Made by a program: the position numbers and the translations under genes
Shown here: one piece after another, positions 1 through 6,399 of the stretch
Layout of the letters: every line of letters starts with the position of its first letter
How positions within the stretch are numbered: position 1 is the stretch's first letter
From: Bacteroidota bacterium
Lineage (GTDB): Bacteria > Bacteroidota > Bacteroidia > Chitinophagales > UBA2359
Assembly (NCBI GenBank): GCA_020630215.1
Contig: JAHDBT010000010.1
Span: 1 to 40,227, forward strand
Direction: 5' to 3'
Length of the DNA: 40,227 nucleotides
Notes under the pieces: model-generated
Seen by the model: only the letters and a program-made list of their open reading frames with translations
What the model was told of the DNA's origin: nothing
The model's database searches: none

Positions 1-298
1 GTATTTGTAACGTAGGATATTGGGAAATATCGAAGTGGAAAATGTAAATTTATTTATTCTCCATCCCTAAGTGCTTGTAATCATTTGTAAATGATGATAG
101 TAGGAGATGGGCGTGTTATAAGTTGTTGGCTATCCATTTTTTCTCATTCACTAAAATGAGTTGATGAGGGATAGTTGATATATACGTAACTTTGGAGAGT
201 TGCGTTTTTAAACGAGTTATGCACAAGCAAGCAGTTGCTAATTTGAAGTAAGTCAATATGAGCAACGATAATATTTACGCCCCATTCAAAATAAAATT
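1..298. other. Intergenic leader, no gene seen
   Basis: AT-rich sequence without a convincing reading frame. The first 23 bases (ATTTGTAACGTAGGATATTGG) resemble bases 5451-5470 just right of the IS21 remnant (ATTTGCAACGCAGGATTGG), so this may be the cut end of a dispersed sequence. No clear TAnnTTTG promoter box was identified for the following methyltransferase. Confidence 0.4.
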
Positions 299-901
299 AT
301 GATCAAAGAAATTGGCAATATGGATATTTACCTGCTGGATCAGTTGATGAAAAGGAGGATAGCACCAGGCACGAAAATTTTAGACGCAGGTTGTGGCATA
401 GGAAGAAATAGCGAATTTTTTATCAGAAATAATTTTGACATTTTTGGCATTGACTTAAAGGAGGAAGCGATCCAAAAGGCTAAAGAACAAATTGTTTTAT
501 GGAATACTAATTTTGATTTGGAGCGTTTTTTTATTGCCAATTTAATAGCAATTCCTTTTCCCGATAATGAGTTCGATTTTATCATTAGTTCAGCGGTGCT
601 TCATTTTTCAAAAGACCGAGCGCATTTTAGAAAAATGTTTGAAGAGTTAGTCCGAGTGTTAAATCCTGGGGGCATACTTTTTATTCGGATGACAACAAAG
701 CATACCTTAGCCCATCTTTCCCAACATTTGCATGATGATATCTATCATATTCCAGATGGCTCTACCCGATATTTATTGGATGTAGATTATTTAAAAGACT
801 TGATGATTAAAAATAAATTGAGTTTCGCTGATCCGTTTAAAACAGTGAATGTAGCCGATGTACGGACGATGGCAGTAGTGGTTTTGCGAAAGCAGGGATA
901 A
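299..901 (+). CDS. Class I SAM-dependent methyltransferase
   Basis: A 200-residue soluble protein with the Rossmann-type methyltransferase fold. Motif I is LDAGCGIGRN (residues about 28-37). The acidic residue ending strand 2 is Asp52 in FGID. The motif IV region is FPDNEFDFIISSAVLHF, and VLNPGGILFIRM is the usual post-motif strand. This pattern fits the Methyltransf_11/25 group, which methylates small molecules or proteins; the substrate cannot be read from sequence. The length is typical of a minimal one-domain enzyme. It stands alone, with a 22-codon frame (911-979) right after it that may be a gene remnant. The start at 299 is the first ATG of the frame and has no Shine-Dalgarno sequence. 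Confidence 0.85.
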   Translation: MIKEIGNMDIYLLDQLMKRRIAPGTKILDAGCGIGRNSEFFIRNNFDIFGIDLKEEAIQKAKEQIVLWNTNFDLERFFIANLIAIPFPDNEFDFIISSAVLHFSKDRAHFRKMFEELVRVLNPGGILFIRMTTKHTLAHLSQHLHDDIYHIPDGSTRYLLDVDYLKDLMIKNKLSFADPFKTVNVADVRTMAVVVLRKQG

Positions 902-1302
902 GAGGAAGAAATGAATACAATAATAGATTTTAAGGAAGCCCAATTATTTGAACGAAATAACGGTATAGAACAAAAATAGCAAACGTACATAGTAGGGGTG
1001 TGGCTATGTCGTTGCTTACTAAACATTCGACTACAATTACTCCACCCAATCCATCCATGCTCCATCCATAAGTCCATTTTTTGCCATTCTCATTAAATTC
1101 ACCTAAAACATAAATCGAAGCAAAGACTTACTATTTTTTTGAAAAATAGTAAGTCTATACCCTTGTTTTCAGCAATCATTTTAAAGGAAGCTTATAGGTA
1201 CTCCGTAGAGACAGCATATCCGTAAAAAAAGCATTAGGCAAACTTCCATCGCTCTTCGTGCTAATGTTATTAAAGGTTAAAAACACCCCTAATAAGATGC
1301 AA
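902..1302. other. Intergenic stretch with a short frame and a hairpin
   Basis: No convincing gene. A 22-codon frame starts at 911 (MNTIIDFKEAQLFERNNGIE and two more residues) and stops at 979; it could be a remnant of a gene that once followed the methyltransferase, but I recognise no family. The perfect hairpin at 1124-1156 is listed separately. The rest looks like ordinary spacer. Confidence 0.35.
1124..1156. terminator. Perfect 15-bp hairpin, possible terminator
   Basis: AGACTTACTATTTTT (1124-1138) is exactly complementary to AAAAATAGTAAGTCT (1142-1156), with a 3-base TTG loop. The stem is AT-rich and lacks a separate T run after it, so it could be a bidirectional terminator for the upstream methyltransferase or an insertion relic. 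Confidence 0.45.
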
Positions 1303-1338
1303 AACTAAATCGCTAGTTGCAAAACTAAGTCTTTAGTT
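1303..1338 (+). promoter_or_regulatory. Tandem dyad operators
   Basis: Two 16-bp dyads lie exactly 20 bp apart: AACTAA-ATCG-CTAGTT (1303-1318, one mismatch) and AACTAA-GTCT-TTAGTT (1323-1338, perfect). Each is preceded by TGCAA. The first abuts the -33 TTG and the second fills the space between the -33 and -7 boxes, so a bound protein would block RNA polymerase. AACTAA/TTAGTT dyads resemble those expected for BlaI/MecI-type repressors in Bacteroidota; that link is my inference and no such repressor gene lies in the window. Confidence 0.6.
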
Positions 1339-1347
1339 CTATCTTTG
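1317..1347 (+). promoter_or_regulatory. Bacteroidota promoter for the MBL-like gene
   Basis: TTG at 1317-1319 and TATCTTTG at 1340-1347 are separated by 20 bases, matching the Bacteroidota TTG / TAnnTTTG consensus. It would give a leader of about 100 bases for the start chosen at 1457. Confidence 0.65.
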
Positions 1348-1456
1348 TGCAAGAAGGGAGGCAACAATACAGATGCATTTTCTTTTACGGTTACTAAGGT
1401 TCAACAGCCATGCCTATTTGTGTTTTTTTAATAATAACAATCAAAATTGCCTAATA

Positions 1457-2644
1457 ATGAAATTGAAAAAAATATTTCTTTTATGCACCATGTACTTTGT
1501 GTTTATCCAATTTGTAAGCGCACAAGAAAAGCAAAGTTTTTTGTATATAAAAGGAGATAATAACATCTCCGCAATCAGCATGAGCACGGGTACGTCAAAA
1601 TGCTCCGTTGTTGAATATCCCGAATTTTTAGTGCTTATTGATATTCCTCATATACCCACCCAAAAAAAGGAGGAAAATTCAATAAGCGCAGCCGATGACA
1701 AATCCAATCCGCTGATTACATTTATCGACAGTATTTACTTAAATAAACCCATAAAATATATTCTCAATACACATTCTCATAGCCACAGTCTATCAACCGT
1801 TACGCCTTTTCTAGAAAAAGGAGCACAGCTGGTAACGGCAAAAGAATATATTGAAATCTATAATAAAAGAGGGCTTTTTGGTGAAAAAACAAGCGAAGGT
1901 TATTCCGAATCAATTATTCAAATTTCTTCTGATACGACTTTATTAGCAGAAACAAATAAACCAATCGAGGTATTGCATCTGAAGAAATCTGATTACAAGA
2001 GCATCCCTACAAAAGTCTTTTTATTTTTCAACTTTCCTAAACAAAAATTACTAGCGACTTCCTGTATGGTTTATCTAACAGACCTTAACGAAAAGTATGG
2101 ATATAAAGGACTTGTATATAGTGATAGACTAATCGATGCGAATAAAATCATAGCGGATAAAAATCTTACCGTTGAAAATACCTTGCAATTACATAGATTC
2201 AAAGTGGAAAATGGTATTAAAAAGCCTGCAATTTATCCTATCTCGCACTTTAAAAATGTGCTAAAACATAGTTGGCATAGACGGGGTTTATCTGAACATT
2301 TCCAAAATATGAGCCAGGAAAAACTCACAACAAAAAAGGACAGTCTATTAAATTTCCTTGTCGAAAACAATATTTACCATATCATATTAAATCATGCCGT
2401 TTATGAATTGATTGGGAAAAAAGAATACCCCAAAGCTGTTGCTATGGCACAAATTCTTGTTGAATATGAACCTGGTAACCTAGATTTGATAGACTCCCTA
2501 GGCGAAACCTATTATAATAATGGACAAATGGATATGGCCAAACATTATAACAAAGTCTTAAAAAAATCAAAACGAGATACAGAAGGACTGGGTTTGGAAA
2601 TATGGGAAACAAATCAAAAGAAGAGACTAAAAAATGTTAGCTAA
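1457..2644 (+). CDS. Exported metallo-beta-lactamase-like protein with degenerate metal site and C-terminal TPR
   Basis: A 395-residue protein counted from ATG 1457. I prefer this start over ATG 1373 because it exposes a clean signal peptide (MKLKKIFLLCTMYFVFIQFVSA). The mature part resembles the metallo-beta-lactamase fold: LVLIDIPH, then YILNTHSHSHSLS at residues about 101-113. The usual zinc motif HxHxDH is altered here: reading H106-S-H108-S, the Asp and last His are replaced by His and Ser, so lactamase or hydrolase activity is uncertain. Residues about 335-390 form a TPR-like helical pair (YPKAVAMAQILVEYEP, DSLGETYYNNGQMDMAKHY). The protein acts in the periplasm or at the cell surface. 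The dyad operators upstream suggest that it is inducible. Function unknown. Confidence 0.7.
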   Translation: MKLKKIFLLCTMYFVFIQFVSAQEKQSFLYIKGDNNISAISMSTGTSKCSVVEYPEFLVLIDIPHIPTQKKEENSISAADDKSNPLITFIDSIYLNKPIKYILNTHSHSHSLSTVTPFLEKGAQLVTAKEYIEIYNKRGLFGEKTSEGYSESIIQISSDTTLLAETNKPIEVLHLKKSDYKSIPTKVFLFFNFPKQKLLATSCMVYLTDLNEKYGYKGLVYSDRLIDANKIIADKNLTVENTLQLHRFKVENGIKKPAIYPISHFKNVLKHSWHRRGLSEHFQNMSQEKLTTKKDSLLNFLVENNIYHIILNHAVYELIGKKEYPKAVAMAQILVEYEPGNLDLIDSLGETYYNNGQMDMAKHYNKVLKKSKRDTEGLGLEIWETNQKKRLKNVS

Positions 2645-2661
2645 GTAGTTTTACAAAAAAA

Positions 2662-2759
2662 AGCTCGGTTAGTAAGGACAATTAATTATGTCGAGCTACC
2701 TCATGTGAACTATTTATCTCGTTTTAATCGCTAGTTCACGTTACCTAATATTTGTCCTT
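2662..2759. repeat. Cluster of short inverted repeats between two exported-protein genes
   Basis: Three perfect pairs lie in 98 bases: AGCTCG (2662-2667) with CGAGCT (2692-2697); AAGGACAA (2674-2681) with TTGTCCTT (2752-2759); and GTGAACTA (2705-2712) with TAGTTCAC (2732-2739). The last two are nested and could form one stem with an internal loop. The first pair would compete with it. This could be a terminator, a leader RNA structure for the next gene, or a decayed mobile repeat. Confidence 0.4.
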
Positions 2760-2820
2760 GCAATAAATAAGTATTAATTAATTAATAGTGTTTTCTTATA
2801 TTAATTTAAAATTAAAAGTC

Positions 2821-4002
2821 ATGAAAAAAATCAATCTTTATTTAGCTTTTTTTATTGCTATTTGTACTACAGTCAGTGCTCAAACGAACCATCTCAAAAT
2901 CAATGATGATATAGTAATGCCTGACGATAGCTTGGAGAGCAAAGCTTTAATATTATCAGTAGATGCATTTTTGTCTGCTGCTCAAAACAATAGTCAAAAC
3001 AAATGGATATTACCCACTGAAAGGGTGGAAACACAAATTCTAATAGATGAAATAATGGGTATTCAAAAAAGTGAAAAATTTAAAGATGATTCTTTTTTTA
3101 AAGCTTACCTTACCAATATAATTCCCTTAGAAGAAGACAAATACGCAGTTAAAGTTTCCTACATAGGGATAAATGAAAACACCGCTATTTTAAGGGCAAG
3201 TTTTGAACTCATTGCACATAAAGCAAACAATAGCTTTTTAATTTCTTCTCCGCTATTGAGAAACACCCAAAATTGGAGCTCCAAAAAATCGGGCAATGAT
3301 ACCTATTATTATCCCTACACTATAGACGGCGAAAAGCTTCAACAAATTACGGATCAGATCGTGTTCTATGATAAAAAATTAAAGAATTATGAAAAAGAAT
3401 CATATACGGAACATTATTTATGCAAAAAGGAAACCAACCCCCTTAAATTGTTTGGGGTAGAGTATAAGTCAGATTATAATGGTAATGTTTTAAATACTTC
3501 ATGGGTTTCGGAAGAAGGCAAAAAAACAGTGGAGGTTTCAACTGAATCCAGACTTTATGGCGTTAGTATGCATGATTTATGGCATAACAGGTTAAGGAAA
3601 GTCATTGCTCGAAAAAAAGTGCATAGGAGAGTAGACTGCTACATCGCAACCTTATATGGTGGAATGTGGGGAAAAAGCTGGGAAGAGTTGTTTCCTGTTT
3701 TTAAGGAAAAATTTGTAGTTGGAAAACAAGTTGATTGGTTGGAACACAAGAAAAATAAGTCACATATTGTAGCTAACGAACATAACGTTTATACAGATGA
3801 TTTTATTGGTGCTTTGATAGTTAAGAAGATAGAAAAAGAAAAAGGATTTGATGGTGTTTGGGAATTATTACTAACCAAAAGGACTAAAGATGAAGACGAA
3901 TACTTTGCAAAAATAGAAAGCTTAACAGGGATTTCTAAAAAGAACTATAACAAAGAGGTTTCTAAATTGATTAAAGCTGAAATAAAGAATCTTGGCATCT
4001 AA
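2821..4002 (+). CDS. Exported hypothetical protein with degenerate gluzincin-like motif
   Basis: A 393-residue protein from ATG 2821, which gives a clear signal peptide (MKKINLYLAFFIAICTTVSAQ); the longer frame from 2788 adds 11 residues that do not look like part of it. I do not recognise a named family. The C-terminal half contains HDLWH (251-255), then VDCYIATLYGGMWGKSWEEL (about 271-290) and DFIGALIVKKIEKEKG. This order resembles gluzincin metalloproteases of Bacteroidota (HExxH, then an E-containing YxGG helix), but the catalytic Glu of HExxH is Asp and the third ligand may also be Asp. It may be an inactive relative or one with altered chemistry. It follows the MBL-like gene on the same strand, 176 bases away. 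Confidence 0.55.
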   Translation: MKKINLYLAFFIAICTTVSAQTNHLKINDDIVMPDDSLESKALILSVDAFLSAAQNNSQNKWILPTERVETQILIDEIMGIQKSEKFKDDSFFKAYLTNIIPLEEDKYAVKVSYIGINENTAILRASFELIAHKANNSFLISSPLLRNTQNWSSKKSGNDTYYYPYTIDGEKLQQITDQIVFYDKKLKNYEKESYTEHYLCKKETNPLKLFGVEYKSDYNGNVLNTSWVSEEGKKTVEVSTESRLYGVSMHDLWHNRLRKVIARKKVHRRVDCYIATLYGGMWGKSWEELFPVFKEKFVVGKQVDWLEHKKNKSHIVANEHNVYTDDFIGALIVKKIEKEKGFDGVWELLLTKRTKDEDEYFAKIESLTGISKKNYNKEVSKLIKAEIKNLGI

Positions 4003-4018
4003 ATTTTATATGGTAATT

Positions 4019-4190
4019 TTAATTGTTTTAATGTAAACTTTAAAAGTAATTGACATCAAGCCAGCCGCTTCAGGCCCGTTATGCTTCAGCTAGGAGGCTA
4101 GACTGGGCAGCATGGTCAAGCCTGTAGCAGTTTGGGCTTAAAGCCTCCTGGCTTGCGCCTAAAAGTGTAAACCGATTAGATAAATAGGTC
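4019..4190. mobile_element. MITE-like element, copy A (decayed)
   Basis: The right end (AAAAGTGTAAACCGATTAGATAAATAGGTC) matches the shared right end of the other copies. The left part carries AAAAGTAATTGACA, with a degraded terminus before it. The core has CAAGCCAG (4057-4064) pairing with CTGGCTTG (4148-4155). No target duplication is visible. It is related to copies at 6224, 16792, 26652 and 29842. Confidence 0.55.
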
Positions 4191-4385
4191 GCATTTCTCA
4201 AAGGGCAACAAGCCTATACTCAAATGCAAGTGGTTTTCAGGTTCTCTTTTGCTTAATAAATAAAGTTGTTTAACACAAATTTGATACGAATAATTGTATT
4301 ATGTTCCTGCTAGTTGAAAATTGGGCCAGTTGCCAGTTGCCAGTTGAAAACTGGGCCACTTTTAGAAAAGCTAAAAATAGAAAAA

Positions 4386-4871
4386 TTATTGTTTACTAGC
4401 CATTTGGATAGATTCTTTTACCCTAAAAGAGTCTCCATTCATGTTAATAAGGTGTGCTTTGTGAGTTAATCGGTCTACGATTGCGGCTGTTAGGACTTCA
4501 TCGCCAAAAATTTCGGTCCATCTATCAAATGCTAGATTGGTGGTGATGATGGTGGACTTTCTTCCAGCTCTGAGCGATAAATGAGTAAAGAGTAATTCGG
4601 CGGCATCTTTATCGAAAGAGATGTAGCCAAATTCATCGCAAATAACAAGGTCATACCTTTCAAAACGACTTTCTAATTGCCTTAATGTTCGCTCGGAACG
4701 TGCTTCTCTAATCTTAGTAAGCAATGCATGAATGGTGGTAAAAAAAACGGTAAAATCTTGTAAACAAGCTTTGATGCCAAGTGCAATAGCTAGGTGCGTT
4801 TTACCTGTTCCAGGGTTACCTGCCAGTACAATATTTCGGGCTTCTTGGATAAAGTTTTTGAACTTTGCCAT
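4386..4871 (-). pseudogene. istB: istB 3' fragment (IS21 helper ATPase)
   Basis: Remnant of the IS21 ATP-binding helper protein. It keeps Walker A (GNPGTGKTH), Walker B (YDLVICDEFGYISFD), TIITTNLAFDRWTEIFGD and the C-terminal VDRLTHKAHLINMNGDSFR. The family is normally about 240-260 residues. Here only about 160 remain, beginning at KFKNFIQEARN, and the N-terminal third is missing. The frame continues upstream into sequence that codes for istA in another frame, so the apparent longer N-terminus is not genuine. ATG 4871 is the first plausible initiator, but the protein would lack its target-binding domain. Confidence 0.8.
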
Positions 4872-5349
4872 TGATGCGCAGTTGCACCTCGCCCCAATCA
4901 AACTCAACCGTTGAACCTGGCTGCACTGTTTGTCGAATAAAGGCTTCCCGTTGAAGGTGGTGATGTTCCCGAATATAGTCCGTTACGGTTGAATAGCTAA
5001 TTTGATGTCCTGCTGCATGTAGATGTCTGTGAATATCGGTGGCTCGCATACGTTGCTTACCAAGTCCTTGAGCTAACTTTACCGTATTTTTCGACAGACA
5101 TTCTTCAATCATGGCAATCATCTCCCTACTTAAACGCCGACGAGTACGATTGCTGCTATTATAGCTAGGAATGTAGCTAATACTTTCAGGAGAAAGTAAG
5201 CCTTTTGCAGGCGTGTAACGAAGCTTGTGATTTTTTAGGTAGTTGTGGACAGTCGTGCGGGAAAGACTTAATGTTTTTGCGATTTTACGTTCGCTCTTAC
5301 CCTGTTGCCACAAAATAAGTATTTGTTGGTGTTGTCCCATCCTTATCAT
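4851..5349 (-). pseudogene. istA: istA 5' fragment (IS21 transposase)
   Basis: The N-terminal part of the DDE transposase: a helix-turn-helix (KSERKIAKTLSLSRTTVHNYLK, written here in part), a second DNA-binding stretch around MRATDIHRHLHAAG, and VEFDWGEVQLRINGKVQKL, which contains the first catalytic Asp. IstA is normally about 500 residues; here the sequence stops matching after GKVQKLY. It then runs out of frame through istB DNA to a stop near 4816. The second Asp and the Glu are gone, so it is inactive. I chose ATG 5349 (MIRMGQHQQ) as the start; 5340 is an alternative. Confidence 0.8.
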
Positions 5350-5439
5350 TTTTAAATATCGAAAATTGCTCGATATTTTGGTGATAAGTGGCCCAGTTTT
5401 CAACTAGCAGGGTGGCCCAGTTTTCAATTGGTAGGAACA

Positions 5440-5681
5440 GCTATGACGAATATTTGCAACGCAGGATTGGATAAAAGAATAAGCAATAATGGCCGATTTT
5501 ATTTTTCCACTTTCACTTATTAAGCTAAGAATCTCGGCTCGATATAATTAAACAACATCCTTTACGAAACAACAAGGCAAAAAAAGCAATAATCAAAAAA
5601 TCTCAATGTAGGCCAACCCCACAAAATAACCCTCAATACTGTCGCACCCCAAGTAAAACCCCAAATAAAAATATTCCTTCT
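5440..5681. other. Spacer between IS remnant and Zur-type operator
   Basis: No gene. Bases 5451-5470 resemble bases 3-23 of the window. The rest is AT-rich with no clear structure. Confidence 0.4.
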
Positions 5682-5702
5682 AAATGCAACAATGTTGCAT
5701 TT
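5682..5702 (+). promoter_or_regulatory. Predicted Zur-type operator 1
   Basis: A perfect palindrome: AAATGCAAC, AAT, GTTGCATTT. The same 9-3-9 layout occurs at 9202-9222 next to the Fur-family gene. The right arm supplies the TTG of the -33 box for the downstream lipoprotein, so repressor binding should prevent transcription. Assignment to Zur rather than another Fur-family member is inferred from the His-rich genes it serves. Confidence 0.8.
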
Positions 5703-5724
5703 CTAACTTTAATCCCTATATTTG
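5695..5724 (+). promoter_or_regulatory. Promoter of the His/Asp-rich lipoprotein
   Basis: TTG 5695-5697, a 19-base spacer, then TATATTTG 5717-5724, giving a leader of roughly 45-50 bases. The -33 box is inside the operator. Confidence 0.75.
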
Positions 5725-5777
5725 CACAATATTTAGTTTAAAAACAGACATTAACTATTTAATTTAAAATTTTAAAA

Positions 5778-6200
5778 ATGAGCAACATTAAATTTTTTTA
5801 CTTGCTTTCTTTCCTCGCTGTTGGACTACTATGCATTACAAGCTGTGGCAAAGATGATGATGATGACCATGATGATAACACCATTACCATTACTATTGAA
5901 GAACCAGTTGATGGGGAAAATATCGAAATAGCTAACTGTGCAGAGGTACGTATACATGTTGACTTTGTTGCCTCAGATGAAAACCATGAAGTGGAGGTTG
6001 TGCTGCACCCAGAAGGTGATGTGAATGACAAAATTATCGATCATGATGCACACTCACATGATCAAACCATCAACTTTGAACAGGAAGTGGACTTATGCAG
6101 CTATCCTGTTGGAACTTGCTTTCATCTTGAAGTTTCAGCATGTGTAGATCATGATTGTGCAGAAAAGGCTACCGTAGAGGCGGAGTTTTGTTTGCAATAG
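5778..6200 (+). CDS. Small His/Asp-rich lipoprotein, predicted zinc-regulated
   Basis: A 140-residue lipoprotein: a signal segment ends in CITSC with Cys23 as the lipidated residue. It is followed by an acidic tether (GKDDDDDHDD, residues 24-33), then a beta-rich domain with many metal-type ligands: His60, His70, His77, HDAHSHD (89-95), His116, HDC (125-127) and five Cys after the tether. I do not recognise an established family with certainty. Its promoter carries the same palindrome as the Fur-family/TonB locus, and it lies tail to tail with the TonB receptor gene. The likely role is periplasmic or outer-leaflet capture of zinc that feeds the receptor; this is inference. A MITE has inserted just downstream, between the stop codon and the terminator. 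Confidence 0.75.
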   Translation: MSNIKFFYLLSFLAVGLLCITSCGKDDDDDHDDNTITITIEEPVDGENIEIANCAEVRIHVDFVASDENHEVEVVLHPEGDVNDKIIDHDAHSHDQTINFEQEVDLCSYPVGTCFHLEVSACVDHDCAEKATVEAEFCLQ

Positions 6201-6223
6201 TGTGAATTTATGTTTGAAATTAG

Positions 6224-6350
6224 GACATGTTTATCTAACCCGAAAAGTACTTGACACTTTTAAACGGTGTAGCGAAGCGAAACCATCCTAATACCAAGTA
6301 CCATGTACCCTCTACCAAGAAAAAGTGTAAAACGCTTAGATAAACATGTC
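6224..6350. mobile_element. MITE-like element, copy B, with 8-bp target duplication
   Basis: A 127-bp element with perfect 15-bp inverted ends: GACATGTTTATCTAA (6224-6238) and TTAGATAAACATGTC (6336-6350). It is flanked by GAAATTAG on both sides (6216-6223 and 6351-6358). It has no coding capacity. The core contains TACCAAGTACC and CCCTCTACCAAGAAAAA, shared in the opposite orientation with copy E at 16792. Confidence 0.85.
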
Positions 6351-6355
6351 GAAAT

Positions 6356-6399
6356 TAGGTTTAGATGGCTTTTTCTAAGTCGTCTAAACCTATTTTTTT
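6356..6399 (+). terminator. Rho-independent terminator
   Basis: TAGGTTTAGA (6356-6365) pairs with TCTAAACCTA (6383-6392), followed by a run of seven T. It serves the small lipoprotein gene and overlaps the stop codon of the convergent TonB receptor gene. The first bases of the stem are the right-hand copy of the MITE target duplication. Confidence 0.8.

Larger units (their letters stand above)
4302..5439 (-). mobile_element. IS21-family insertion sequence remnant, internally deleted
   Basis: The ends are TGTTCCT (4302) and AGGAACA (to 5439). Each end carries two copies of a subterminal motif close to AGTTGAAAACTGGGCCA, the multiple end repeats typical of IS21 elements. Between them lie only the 5' part of istA and the 3' part of istB on the minus strand, 1.14 kb instead of the usual 2-2.5 kb. 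I see no convincing target duplication directly at the ends. Both termini appear intact, so movement by a complete relative is conceivable. Confidence 0.8.

Noticed and set aside
1373-1456. ATG 1373 as start of the MBL-like gene
   Set aside because: A GGGAGG lies upstream, but using it would bury an excellent signal peptide 28 residues inside the protein.
4872-4914. Longer istB N-terminus beginning MSLIGARCNCAS
   Set aside because: These codons are istA DNA read in another frame across the deletion junction.
4284-5452. ACGAATA on both sides of the IS remnant as a target duplication
   Set aside because: The copies (4286-4292 and 5446-5452) are several bases away from the IS ends, so they are not a direct duplication.
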